DNA from: Stieleria bergensis
GTDB lineage: Bacteria; Planctomycetota; Planctomycetia; Pirellulales; Pirellulaceae
Assembly (NCBI GenBank): GCA_007745635.1
Contig: CP036272.1
Coordinates: forward strand, 2,376,370 to 2,440,369
Length of the DNA stretch: 64,000 nt
Direction of reading: 5' to 3'
Made by a program: the position numbers and the translations under genes. Shown in pieces: positions 41,707 through 50,141 of the stretch. How positions within the stretch are numbered: position 1 is the stretch's first letter; each line of letters starts with the position of its first letter. The notes under the pieces are model-generated. The model made no database searches. It had not been told where the DNA came from and saw only the letters and a list, made by a program, of their open reading frames with translations.

Positions 41707-43883
41707 GATTTAGGATCCTTCTGTTTGGGGTCCCAGTCTGCGGGTGCATCGTCGTCGCCGTGCAGCCCCAAAACGTATTCTTCGGCGGATGGACCTTCGC
41801 GATCCGCAACCACATCGTCGTAGCGAATCATGCCGACGGAGTCGATCCGCAAGTCATTCGGAACCTCGCTGTAAGCGATCACACTGACATCGGGCAATGA
41901 TCGATACAGGGTGCGATGCAGCGAATGACGAATGGATGAATCCACCAGGACCGCAGCCTGTCTGTCCTTCAGGCGAGCGGCTTCCCATTTGCTCTGGATC
42001 TCGGCGATCAAGCGTTCAAGCTGGTCTGGACGCAGCACAATTGCTTCGCCACTAAGGTTTTCACGCAAGCGATGTTCCAGTTTGGGTTCCAAGATGATCA
42101 CGCGGACGTTTCCATTGCTATCTCGAAAACGATCGCAAATCAAATGGCCGATCCCACCGCGAATGCGCTCGGTGAGCTGCACCGGTTCCTTGGTCTGTGG
42201 TCCATACTGAACGGCCAGTTCCACGATCTTCTCTAAGGCTGTGATGGAGATGCGTTCACGCAGCAAGTTCACGAGCACCTGATGTAAGATCGCTGGACGG
42301 ACAGTATCGCTTTTTATTTCTTCGACCGTTGTTGGAGCAATCTCGCGTAACTTTTCTAACATCGACTGAAGGTCCTGGCGACTGAGTAGCTCGTGTGCAT
42401 GCTTGCGTAAGCATTCGCTCAGGTGTGTGATCAAAACCGTCGGGGCGTCAACGACGGTAAACCCTAAGACTTCAGCGCGGCGGCATTGTGACTCGCTGAT
42501 CCATTTTGCCGGTAAATCAAAGGCCGGATCGCGGATCGGTTCTCCTTCCAAGTCGGCATTGATGTTGCCCGGGTTGATGGCCAGGTAGTCGCCCACGACC
42601 ACCTGTCCGTGTGCGATCTCGCGGCCACAAATCAAGAACCGGTAATCGTTGACGCCGATCTGAAGGTTGTCCCTTATCCGCGCCGCGGGAACCCAGAAGC
42701 CATGTTCCATCGCGACCTCTTCGCGAAGCGAACTGATGCGATCGGCTATGCCCTTGCCCGATTTGGGTTCAGCCAAGGGGATCAAGCCAGCACCGATTTC
42801 GATGATCACTCGTTCGCCTTGAACGAACTTCTCTAAACCCTGTTCTTCTGGAGCAGCCTGTGCGATCTCGGCGTCCTTCTCCTCTTCGGCCAGCTTGACG
42901 GCGTCCTGATGATTGCGGCGTGCGTAGTACACAAACACACCCATCGCTGCTGCCAATCCAATGAAGGGCAGTTTGGGAAAGCCCGGCGTCAGCGAGATCA
43001 GAACCAGGATGGCAGGTCCCAAGTACAGGGATCGGTAGGCACCGCTGACCTGTTGGTGGATTTCGTCGCCGAGGCTGGACTCGGAGGCACTCTTGGTGAC
43101 CAGAATACCAGCACTTGTGGCAATGATCAGCGCTGGAATCTGCGACACCAATCCGTCACCGATGGTCAGAATGGAATACATCTTCAACGCTTCGTTGATC
43201 GTTTGCCCGCTGCCGATCCCAAGGACAACGCCGCCCATGATGTTCACGACCATGATGATCAAACCGGCGATGGCATCACCCCGAACGTACTTACTGGCAC
43301 CATCCATGGCACCGTAAAACTCAGCCTCTTGAGTCAAAGTGCGACGCTTGGATCGAGCTTCTTTCTCATCAATGGCACCGCTGTTTAATTCAGCATCGAT
43401 CGCCATCTGTTTACCTGGCAACGCATCCAACGTGAAACGTGCGTTGACTTCCGAGATCCGTGTGGCACCCTTGGTGATCACGATGAATTGGATCGTGACC
43501 AAGATCAGGAAGATGACCACACCGACAACCAGGTTACCGCCGACCACGAAGTCACCAAAGGTCGTGACGATCTTTCCTGCGTCCCCGTTCAGCAGGATCA
43601 AACGCGTGGTGGCCACGTTCAAGGACAAACGCAGTAGCGTTAACAGCAACAACAGCGACGGGAACGAGGCGATGTCGAGCGGTTTCTTGGCTCCCAGTGT
43701 CACCAGTAACAACCAAATGGCGGATGCCATGTTGGCCGCTAGCAGGATGTCCAGTAAGACCGTAGGCAACGGAATGATCAACACGACTAGCATCACCAGG
43801 AACGTAGCACTGAGCCACAGTTCGCTGCGTTGCAGGAAGCCGAAGTTGGAATCCGTCTGTTTCATTGCCCCGTTATTCTCCAT
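41703..43883 (-). CDS. flhA: Flagellar export gate protein FlhA
   Basis: A 726-residue FlhA, the largest subunit of the flagellar type III export gate. The N-terminal membrane half has about eight helices. It carries the FHIPEP-type signature in FITKGATRISEVNARFTLDA and PGKQMAIDAELNSG, then the charged loop ARSKRRTLTQEAEFYGAMDG. The cytoplasmic half from about residue 350 has VRDNLQI-like and YAINPG-like segments and the LTERIRGGIGHLICDRF stretch, which together form the chaperone-docking ring. The C-terminal end (DDDAPADWDPKQKDPKS) is longer and more acidic than usual. It follows fliP by 27 nt. Confidence 0.96.
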   Translation of the reverse strand: MENNGAMKQTDSNFGFLQRSELWLSATFLVMLVVLIIPLPTVLLDILLAANMASAIWLLLVTLGAKKPLDIASFPSLLLLLTLLRLSLNVATTRLILLNGDAGKIVTTFGDFVVGGNLVVGVVIFLILVTIQFIVITKGATRISEVNARFTLDALPGKQMAIDAELNSGAIDEKEARSKRRTLTQEAEFYGAMDGASKYVRGDAIAGLIIMVVNIMGGVVLGIGSGQTINEALKMYSILTIGDGLVSQIPALIIATSAGILVTKSASESSLGDEIHQQVSGAYRSLYLGPAILVLISLTPGFPKLPFIGLAAAMGVFVYYARRNHQDAVKLAEEEKDAEIAQAAPEEQGLEKFVQGERVIIEIGAGLIPLAEPKSGKGIADRISSLREEVAMEHGFWVPAARIRDNLQIGVNDYRFLICGREIAHGQVVVGDYLAINPGNINADLEGEPIRDPAFDLPAKWISESQCRRAEVLGFTVVDAPTVLITHLSECLRKHAHELLSRQDLQSMLEKLREIAPTTVEEIKSDTVRPAILHQVLVNLLRERISITALEKIVELAVQYGPQTKEPVQLTERIRGGIGHLICDRFRDSNGNVRVIILEPKLEHRLRENLSGEAIVLRPDQLERLIAEIQSKWEAARLKDRQAAVLVDSSIRHSLHRTLYRSLPDVSVIAYSEVPNDLRIDSVGMIRYDDVVADREGPSAEEYVLGLHGDDDAPADWDPKQKDPKS

Positions 43884-43910
43884 GAATTTACTAGTTGTCC
43901 GATGCGTTCG

Positions 43911-44672
43911 TTATGCAAAACTGGCCACTAAGGCGCGTGAGATCAACTGCCAGCCATCGACCATCACAAACAGCAGTAGCTTACAGGGCGTTGAGACCAC
44001 CACCGGTGGCATCATCATCATTCCCAACGCCATCAAGATCGTTGAGATCACCAGGTCAATGAGCATGAAGGGAATGTAAATGCAAAAGCCCATGATGAAG
44101 GCTGTCTTGAGTTCGCTAATGATGAAGGCTGGGACGGCGATCTTGAGCGGCGTTGCTTCGCGTTGTGAAGGCGGTGGCGTGTCGGCCAGTTCGTAGAACA
44201 GCTGCAGGTCCGCGCGCCGCGTGTTGTACAACATGAATGTCTTTAATTCAGATGTCGCAATCTCAGCGGCTTTGACAAATTCGAACTTCAGTGGCTCTTC
44301 TTCGCTCTCGGTCGCCTTGGCTTCCAAGAACGGCTTGATGGCGCGATCGTGAATCCGGTCAAAGGTTGGTGCCATGATGAAAAAGGTTAGAAACAGACTC
44401 AGGCCAAGCATCACTTGGTTGGGGGGGATCTCTTGTGTTGACAACGCCCGACGAACAAATGACATCACGATCACGATTCGTGTGAACGCAGTGGCGCTGA
44501 CCAGAATCGCAGTTGTGAAACTCAGTGCACCCAAGAACAACGCGACTTGGATTGGGCCAGCAAGGTCGTCAAAGACATCACTGGCTTGACGCAGCGTTTC
44601 ACTGGTTTCTTGCACGGTGCTGCTTGCAGCGTCCGCGAGCAGCAACAGGCTGGGGGCGTTTACAAAAGCCAT
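43911..44672 (-). CDS. fliP: Flagellar export gate protein FliP
   Basis: A 253-residue FliP, which with FliQ and FliR forms the export pore. VSATAFTRIVIVMSFVRRAL and QVMLGLSLFLTFFIMAPTF are FliP signatures, and PAFIISELKTAFIMGFCIYI with LIDLVISTILMALGMMMMPP matches the second signature. The N-terminus has a hydrophobic run that may serve as a signal peptide, as in other FliP proteins. AAGGAAA lies before ATG 44672 at good spacing. The next gene is flhA; fliQ, fliR and flhB, which normally follow, are absent here. Confidence 0.95.
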   Translation of the reverse strand: MAFVNAPSLLLLADAASSTVQETSETLRQASDVFDDLAGPIQVALFLGALSFTTAILVSATAFTRIVIVMSFVRRALSTQEIPPNQVMLGLSLFLTFFIMAPTFDRIHDRAIKPFLEAKATESEEEPLKFEFVKAAEIATSELKTFMLYNTRRADLQLFYELADTPPPSQREATPLKIAVPAFIISELKTAFIMGFCIYIPFMLIDLVISTILMALGMMMMPPVVVSTPCKLLLFVMVDGWQLISRALVASFA

Positions 44673-44699
44673 GAGGTGTTTCCTTTTGTAGGGACGCGA

Positions 44700-46031
44700 T
44701 CAAGCCGTCTGCCGTGATTTGCTTAGCAGCATGCGGATCAGGTTTTCATCAATTTGCGAATCCGATTGTTGATTGACCTGTTGGGCCCGTCGCTGCGCAC
44801 GCGGTGTTTGCTCGCGAACAGGATCGCTAGCAGCAGCGGTGCGATTGGGTGTCGTCCGTTCTTGATTCTGCTGGAGCTGTCGCAAGTCGCTGTACTGCTG
44901 ATGTCGGTTCTGTTCTTGGTTAAGTGCAGCGTGGAAGTCCTGTGTGTGCGATTCGTGCTGGTCGTCTTCTTCGAATCGTTCGTGCTCGTCTTCTTCCAGA
45001 CTTTCGTTGTCATGATTGGGCAGAACATTGACGGATTTGATGCCGCCGCTGTCTACAGCCACGAGCATTTTGTTCTCTGCGCCATCGACGAGGTACAAGC
45101 TCGCTCCCTTGGCAACCTGTAAGACCTGGTCAATTTTTAGACCATTGAGTGCTGCGTCACGACTGGTGCGTGAGCCACCTGATTTCATGAACAGCTTGAT
45201 TGCCAGAATGGCGGCCAATGCGAGTCCCAGCACGATGGCGAGGTTCAAACCAAGTCGCGAGATCAGCTGGAAATTCTTGTCGGCATCGCCATTGACTGTA
45301 GCTTTTTCACGATCAAGGAAGGATTCGTTCTTCGCCTCCGCTCCAAGGGTTTGGTAAAAACCGTCGGGGGTTTGGCGAGCGGATGATCGTTGTGGGTTTG
45401 AATCAAACTCGGCATTCAGGGCAGCTTGTGGACGGTTCCAGTTGCGCAACGACTCCCTTGGCCGTGTTTGTGTTTGGGGTGCAGTTGCGGGGCTGATCTG
45501 CAAGTCAGCTGGCACCGAAGTGGGACGGAATTGGACTGCGGCCGACGGCGTGACGGGCCGCAGGGAATGTGTTTGCTGGGAAACAGGCTCCGAGACACTT
45601 GCTGGTTGGACTTGATTTGCCGATGTGACGCCCAGATTGGAGACCGGCATGACCTGTACGGTGTGGCGCTGGATTGGTCGCGCGAGTTCCTGTTGACCGT
45701 TCTGCGGAGGTGTGTAGTCACTGGACCGATTGACGCGAAAGTTGGATCGGTCGGAGGGCAACTGTCCCGGTTGCTGTGCAGAGGAAGGCTGCGGAGCAGC
45801 ATCCCGATAATGATTCGCTGGGATTGCTGAATGCGACGCGCGGGGACGCAACGATTCTGGCTGTGCCATCCGGCCGTATTGATCGCTGTAATGGCCTTCG
45901 TTGGGGCCCTGTGCCAGCGCGTTGTCTGGAAACGCTGCGACAAAACAGAAGCTGATCAACAGAGGGATCAGAGCAGTCTTCGGCGCCGTGAATATGCAGA
46001 GGCGTTCAGACGGATTCAGCGGATCATCCAT
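44700..46031 (-). CDS. fliO: FliO-like flagellar biosynthesis protein with a large N-terminal extension
   Basis: A 443-residue protein that fits FliO by position (after fliN, before fliP) and by its core. A signal-like run near residues 17-40 (ALIPLLISFCFVAAFPDNAL) is followed by about 200 residues rich in glutamine, serine and proline. One membrane helix lies near 252-272 (LGLNLAIVLGLALAAILAIK). The FliO-type domain then shows LKIDQVLQVAKGASLYLVDG and KMLVAVDSGGIKSVNVL. A glutamine-rich tail ends the protein. Known FliO proteins are 120-250 residues, so both flanks are expanded. FliO helps FliP assemble. The gene lies 148 nt after fliN and 27 nt before fliP. Confidence 0.75.
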   Translation of the reverse strand: MDDPLNPSERLCIFTAPKTALIPLLISFCFVAAFPDNALAQGPNEGHYSDQYGRMAQPESLRPRASHSAIPANHYRDAAPQPSSAQQPGQLPSDRSNFRVNRSSDYTPPQNGQQELARPIQRHTVQVMPVSNLGVTSANQVQPASVSEPVSQQTHSLRPVTPSAAVQFRPTSVPADLQISPATAPQTQTRPRESLRNWNRPQAALNAEFDSNPQRSSARQTPDGFYQTLGAEAKNESFLDREKATVNGDADKNFQLISRLGLNLAIVLGLALAAILAIKLFMKSGGSRTSRDAALNGLKIDQVLQVAKGASLYLVDGAENKMLVAVDSGGIKSVNVLPNHDNESLEEDEHERFEEDDQHESHTQDFHAALNQEQNRHQQYSDLRQLQQNQERTTPNRTAAASDPVREQTPRAQRRAQQVNQQSDSQIDENLIRMLLSKSRQTA

Positions 46032-46179
46032 GATCGAAAGTTTTGTGTTTCAGGGGGGCTGAGTACAGCGACGTCCATGTTCGCCGTCGGCCAATTGCGG
46101 CCGTTGTGATGGAACCCGATGATTGGCTGCCGTCCCAGGGCATCGATCAGATGCGTTGGGGCGGGAAACCGAGGTCAGG

Positions 46180-46590
46180 CTAATTGGGGTAGATCTCTTT
46201 GATGCGAACGGCAAATTGGTCATCGATGACCACGACTTCGCCGTTGCCCAGTGGTACGCCTTGTGCGACCAGTTCAACCGGAGCGGTGATGGAGCGGTTG
46301 AGTTCCACGACGGCGCCCTCGCTGAGTTCCAGCAAGGACTGCAATGTCATCTCGGTGCGTCCCAGTTCGGCGATCAGTTTGACGTGGACGCCACTGAATC
46401 GAGAGAACTCGGGATTGCGCGTGGACCGAGGTGAGCTTGCTTGAAGGGGTTCAAAATCGGGGACGCTTTCCACCGGATCATTGCTCGGCGGTGTTGCTTC
46501 TTCGGTTGCTACCGAAGCGCCACCGGGGGCCTCTGCCTGGTCGGTGGCAGCGGTGTCTTGTTCCGGCGTCCCTGCTGGATTATCGGTCAT
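46180..46590 (-). CDS. fliN: Flagellar motor switch protein FliN
   Basis: A 136-residue protein with a C-terminal SpoA domain: VKLIAELGRTEMTLQSLLEL, GAVVELNRSITAPVELVAQG and GEVVVIDDQFAVRIKEIY. This is the FliN signature; FliN forms the base of the C-ring and binds FliH. The first 60 residues are acidic and rich in alanine, threonine and serine, as in many FliN proteins. ATG 46590 overlaps the fliM stop by 4 nt and has AAGGAG upstream. Gene order fliM-fliN is conserved. Confidence 0.94.
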   Translation of the reverse strand: MTDNPAGTPEQDTAATDQAEAPGGASVATEEATPPSNDPVESVPDFEPLQASSPRSTRNPEFSRFSGVHVKLIAELGRTEMTLQSLLELSEGAVVELNRSITAPVELVAQGVPLGNGEVVVIDDQFAVRIKEIYPN

Positions 46591-47456
46591 TGGTAGGATG
46601 CTCCTTCGTTTTGCTCAAGGGTGTCAGCAATCTGGATCGCTTGGCGTCTGCCCAGGCGTCCTGCCCAGCAGCGGTGAGTCGGTAAGCCGTCGATGTAGCC
46701 CGTCATTGGTTCGTCAATGCGTTGATCAAGACGAATCAATTGTCCGGGTTTTAAGTTGACCAGTTCCTCCATGGACAGGTCTTTCTCGCCCAGCTGGGTA
46801 ACCAGTTCGACGGGGATCCGACCGACGATTTCTTTCGGCGGTGTTTGAGGTGAGGGTTCTGCGCGATCTTCACCGATGAGATCCATCAGTTCGGAGAGAC
46901 TTCGTTTTGGGATCAGCCAAAACATCGATGCAGTGCAGCCCTTGGCCTCGAACTTGACTTCGATTTGTGAAACCAAGTCCTTGTTACGGATCAAGCGGAA
47001 TTTCCGAGGGTCACGCTCAAGTTTGCCGCTTTCAAGCGTGATTTCGCCTTGGCCAATCCAACCGCGACCAAAGGCAATCGTCAGTTGCTCCAGCAGCATC
47101 TCGGCCAAATCCGCTTCGATCTCAGTGAGGTCGTTGTCATCGGGTTCCTCGGGCTGAGGGACGCCCAGCAGTTCACTCAGCAGTGCTCGGAATTCAGTCA
47201 GCGGCGCGAACCAGATCACCCTCGTTCCTTGGCTGGTTGTGATCATGCTGCTCATGTCCGTCCGTGGAATGTTGCGGAGGGTTGAGTCGTAGGTGCTGGT
47301 CTTGACCTGTCCCGCTCGGAGCGTGATCGCATAGCCTGTGGCGGTAAACCAATAATCCGAAAAGTACGACGAGGACTTCGAGACCCAGTCGCGAAAGGAT
47401 TTGGCATTGCCATCAAACGCAGCAATTTCATGAAAATCAAAAGGACGTAGATTCAT
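46587..47456 (-). CDS. fliM: Flagellar motor switch protein FliM (short form)
   Basis: A 289-residue FliM-like protein. The middle part has SYFSDYWFTATGYAITLRAG, and later ADLAEMLLEQLTIAFGRGWI, a CheC/FliM-like core. The C-terminal SpoA domain has VGRIPVELVTQLGEKDLSME, LKPGQLIRLDQRIDEPMTGY and HRCWAGRLGRRQAIQIADTL. The N-terminus is MNLRPFDFHEIAAFDGNAKS and lacks the LSQ-EIDAL peptide that binds phosphorylated CheY in most species. The GG-G motif of the middle domain is also not obvious. The start overlaps the fliL stop by ATGA. By order and C-terminal domain it is FliM; it is divergent. Confidence 0.85.
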   Translation of the reverse strand: MNLRPFDFHEIAAFDGNAKSFRDWVSKSSSYFSDYWFTATGYAITLRAGQVKTSTYDSTLRNIPRTDMSSMITTSQGTRVIWFAPLTEFRALLSELLGVPQPEEPDDNDLTEIEADLAEMLLEQLTIAFGRGWIGQGEITLESGKLERDPRKFRLIRNKDLVSQIEVKFEAKGCTASMFWLIPKRSLSELMDLIGEDRAEPSPQTPPKEIVGRIPVELVTQLGEKDLSMEELVNLKPGQLIRLDQRIDEPMTGYIDGLPTHRCWAGRLGRRQAIQIADTLEQNEGASYQ

Positions 47457-47974
47457 TGCACCTTAAAGTCTTCGAACAATACGTCTTGGATCCGTTCCAC
47501 ACCGTCGAGGAACAGGATCTCATTGAACCGGTCGTGAATCTCACGTCGCAATAAATTGTGTCCCAGTTTGCCACCGACATCCTCAAGCTTCTTGTCGCGT
47601 AGGTGTGCAATCAGCCAGTTCTTTAGGACCGCGCGGTTTTTCTCAACCAACTCCGTAATCGCTAGTTCCTGAGATCCGGCCACTTGCAATGCGAATGTCA
47701 CGGTCAAATAGCGCGAGTAACGGTTGTCGTTGAGGTTCACCACGACCTCTTCAAATGGGACATAGGCGCGTTCGTCATCCGGAGCAGGTATGTCCATCAT
47801 TGGAACCGCGGGGCCTGCTTCATATCCTGAGCTGCTCTTGCCCTGCATAAATAACAGTGGGAACGCGACCCCGGTGGTAGCGCCGAGCAGGAAGACCACA
47901 CCCCAAACCAGGTAGTTCTTCTGCGTCGGTGAGCCACCGTTCGCGCTATTCGTTTCTGCTTGGTCTTTGGCCAT
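47453..47974 (-). CDS. fliL: Flagellar basal body-associated protein FliL
   Basis: A 173-residue FliL. One N-terminal membrane helix (LVWGVVFLLGATTGVAFPLL) is followed by a periplasmic stomatin-like domain with YVPFEEVVVNLNDNRYSRYL and VTFALQVAGSQELAITELVE, ending in FNEILFLDGVERIQDVLFED. FliL supports the stator around the motor. ATG 47974 gives MAKDQ; a frame to 48040 would add 22 residues that do not look like FliL. It is the first gene of the flagellar unit, with a gap of about 700 nt upstream that holds palindromes. Confidence 0.9.
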   Translation of the reverse strand: MAKDQAETNSANGGSPTQKNYLVWGVVFLLGATTGVAFPLLFMQGKSSSGYEAGPAVPMMDIPAPDDERAYVPFEEVVVNLNDNRYSRYLTVTFALQVAGSQELAITELVEKNRAVLKNWLIAHLRDKKLEDVGGKLGHNLLRREIHDRFNEILFLDGVERIQDVLFEDFKVQ

Positions 47975-48094
47975 CGCTGAAAAATAATGGGGTTGTTGGG
48001 GTTCACAAGCCCGCTGAAAACGCTCTGCTAGCGAGGCCAAACGGCATCAACTTGTGCCGGCGACGGGAATGTCACCGCGATCGTTAATTCTGCA

Positions 48095-48118
48095 GGTGTG
48101 AACCACACAATTTGTGTG
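48095..48118. promoter_or_regulatory. Overlapping palindromes upstream of fliL
   Basis: GGTGTG-AA-CCACAC (48095-48108) and CACACAA-T-TTGTGTG (48104-48118) share the middle arm. Both are perfect. They lie about 120 nt upstream of the fliL start. They could be an operator for a dimeric regulator, or two competing hairpins in the leader. Confidence 0.55.
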
Positions 48119-48457
48119 ATTGATAAACCTTATCGCTTTCAATCATGGCCCGTGTCTAGCTCGCCGAGGGCATTGAAACGCAAATGAGGGTGAACCCCCA
48201 GTGCGTATTTACTGGGCGATTGTGGGATTCCGCCGAGGAGCTTGGGGCAAATCAAGTCGCCCAGCTTGCGAACCACTAACGTTTTCGCAGGGACCGCCAT
48301 CCTGTTGGGGCCAGCCATCACGTTGCGGGAATCAAGAATGCTGTCGAGACGCCCCCCTGCGTACTGTTTCGAGTCGCTGGCCGGCAGCAGTCGGCCGTCA
48401 GCTCTCGGTAGCTCGCAGCGTGGCGAACAATCGCGGATCGAAGTGGCGGAGAACATT

Positions 48458-48529
48458 CTGATGGCCAGAGCCTGACTGATGGCCAGAGCCTGACTGATGG
48501 CCAGAGCCTGACTGATGGCCAGAGCCTGA
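48458..48529. repeat. 18-bp tandem repeat, four copies
   Basis: Four exact copies of an 18-bp unit (CTGATGGCCAGAGCCTGA) run from 48458 to 48529 and a few bases continue after. The unit length is a multiple of three. It lies in the gap upstream of fliL and the acyltransferase-like gene. Confidence 0.85.
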
Positions 48530-48676
48530 CGGTCTGGATGGTTGCCGTCATGATGCGTTATTTCAGACTGTTCTTCGCGGATCATGACGTACTGAAAAAC
48601 GGCCGCTGTGTAGCATGAGCTTAGCGAGATCGTTTTCCACTGTTGCGTCCTATCTGTACCCATCAAGCCAACACTC

Positions 48677-49855
48677 ATGGAAGCGTCACAGACTCAGCCC
48701 TCTGATTCAGCATCGGCGGTTCCGGCCGCCAGCAAGTCAAAGCGGATCGCTGCGCTTGATTGGGCTCGCGGCATCGCGATGATTTTCATGATGTTGGACC
48801 ATGTTTCGATGGCCTTCGATGCGAATCATTTCTCGGCGGATTCGGCGGCCGCCTGGAACTCAGGGACAACGCTGGTCCCCAGCGTGTTCCTGACACGTTG
48901 GATTAGCCATGTGTGTGCACCGATCTTTGTGCTGTTGGCTGGAACCGCACTTGCACTTAGCATTGAACGCCGCGTCGAAAAAGGGGCCGACGCTAAGTCA
49001 ATCGACAGCGGGTTGCTCAAACGCGGTCTGTTTATCGCGATCCTGGACCCCACGGTGTTGTCATTCTTTTCTGGCGGTTGGCGGATTCAGGTTCTGTATG
49101 CCATCGGAGCGGCGATGATGTGCATGGCTGTGTTACGGCGATTGCCAAGTTCCATTTTGTTAGCTCTGGCATTGGGCTGGTTTGGATTTGGCGAGGCCTT
49201 AACCGGTTTCGTGTGGCAGCCAGATGGCGAGACCGGCCCTCAAGCTTTGGTTTGGGGATTGTTGGTGGGGAATTATCAAAGCCCCGACCTGATTGTCCGT
49301 TACCCGCTGATCCCCTGGTTGGCCTACATGATTCTGGGATGGGTGCTGGGACGCTGGATCATTCAGTTCAATGCCGGCAAGACTCGGCTAGACGTCACTG
49401 TCTTGTTGATGCTGTGGGGCGCATTGGGAATCGCGACGTTTGTGGCGGTGCGGTACTTCAACGGCTACGGAAACGTGTGGTTGTATCGCGAGAGTAATGA
49501 CTTGGTGCAATGGTTGCATGTCAGTAAGTATCCGCCCTCGCTTTCCTATACGTCGTTGGAGTTGGGACTGACCGCTTGGTTGATCGCTGCGTTGGTGCTG
49601 GTGGAACGCAAAACCGGTGTGCGGCCAAATGGGCCTCTACTGGTCTTTGGGCAGACTGCCATGTTCTTTTACTTGCTGCATCGTGTGACGCTCGAAGGTT
49701 TGGCGACCTATGCGGGCCTGCGTGGCTGTGTCGAGCAACTGTGGCTGATTTATCTGATCACCGCAGGCTGTTTGTTCCTGCTGTATCCAATCTGCCGTTG
49801 GTATCGAACCTGCAAGTCCCAGCATCGCGATCAGTGGTGGACCACCTACATTTAA
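48677..49855 (+). CDS. DUF1624/HGSNAT-like membrane acyltransferase
   Basis: A 392-residue membrane protein with about ten helices. RIAALDWARGIAMIFMMLDH followed by VSMAFDANHF is the DUF1624/HGSNAT N-terminus, with the conserved DH pair. WISHVCAPIFVLLAGTALAL and LIPWLAYMILGWVLGRWII are later helices typical of the family, which is related to heparan-alpha-glucosaminide N-acetyltransferase and to bacterial acyltransferases. It may O-acetylate a cell-surface sugar. ATG 48677 is the first in-frame start. It is divergent from the flagellar unit. No near neighbour shares its pathway. Confidence 0.8.
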   Translation: MEASQTQPSDSASAVPAASKSKRIAALDWARGIAMIFMMLDHVSMAFDANHFSADSAAAWNSGTTLVPSVFLTRWISHVCAPIFVLLAGTALALSIERRVEKGADAKSIDSGLLKRGLFIAILDPTVLSFFSGGWRIQVLYAIGAAMMCMAVLRRLPSSILLALALGWFGFGEALTGFVWQPDGETGPQALVWGLLVGNYQSPDLIVRYPLIPWLAYMILGWVLGRWIIQFNAGKTRLDVTVLLMLWGALGIATFVAVRYFNGYGNVWLYRESNDLVQWLHVSKYPPSLSYTSLELGLTAWLIAALVLVERKTGVRPNGPLLVFGQTAMFFYLLHRVTLEGLATYAGLRGCVEQLWLIYLITAGCLFLLYPICRWYRTCKSQHRDQWWTTYI

Positions 49856-49925
49856 CGGATCAGCGTCAGTCATTGCGTAAGACAATAAACGCATGATTGT
49901 CGTGTTTCTTGAATCCTTTTTGGTT

Positions 49926-49947
49926 GCTGATTGGTCATGCTTGACCG
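49926..49947. repeat. 22-nt direct repeat, copy 1
   Basis: A 22-nt sequence here is repeated exactly at 50968-50989. It contains the inverted repeat GGTCA-TGCT-TGACC. The two copies bracket the zinc-ribbon/DUF4282-like gene. Confidence 0.8.
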
Positions 49948-50141
49948 GCGCAGCACAGCATTCGGGGCCGGAGGGGAAATATACTGGCACAGACAATGCC
50001 AATCGCGCTGGCTGACATGATCGGGATCGCCGGTGATGGTCTCCATCTGGACAAGGCACGCCCCCCATCTGCTGGCGGACGTCGGGCAGCGGAGTTACAA
50101 TTGCATCAGATCTTTTCATTTATCAGATTTGAGTTTTGTCG

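Larger units (their letters stand above)
47975..48676. promoter_or_regulatory. Upstream region of the flagellar unit
   Basis: This 700-nt gap between fliL (minus) and an acyltransferase-like gene (plus) must hold both promoters. It contains the overlapping palindromes at 48095-48118 and an 18-bp tandem repeat at 48458-48529. A long minus-strand frame crosses most of it but its composition and the repeat argue against a gene. No complete sigma-28 or sigma-54 promoter was seen near fliL. Confidence 0.5.

Noticed and set aside
48120-48145. Possible sigma-28 promoter before fliL (GCGATAA on the minus strand)
   Set aside because: The -10-like part is close to consensus but no TAAA -35 element lies at the right distance.
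48139-48678. Minus-strand frame of about 179 residues across the gap upstream of fliL
   Set aside because: It contains the 18-bp tandem repeat, overlaps the start of the divergent acyltransferase-like gene, has no ribosome site and no domain; composition looks non-coding.
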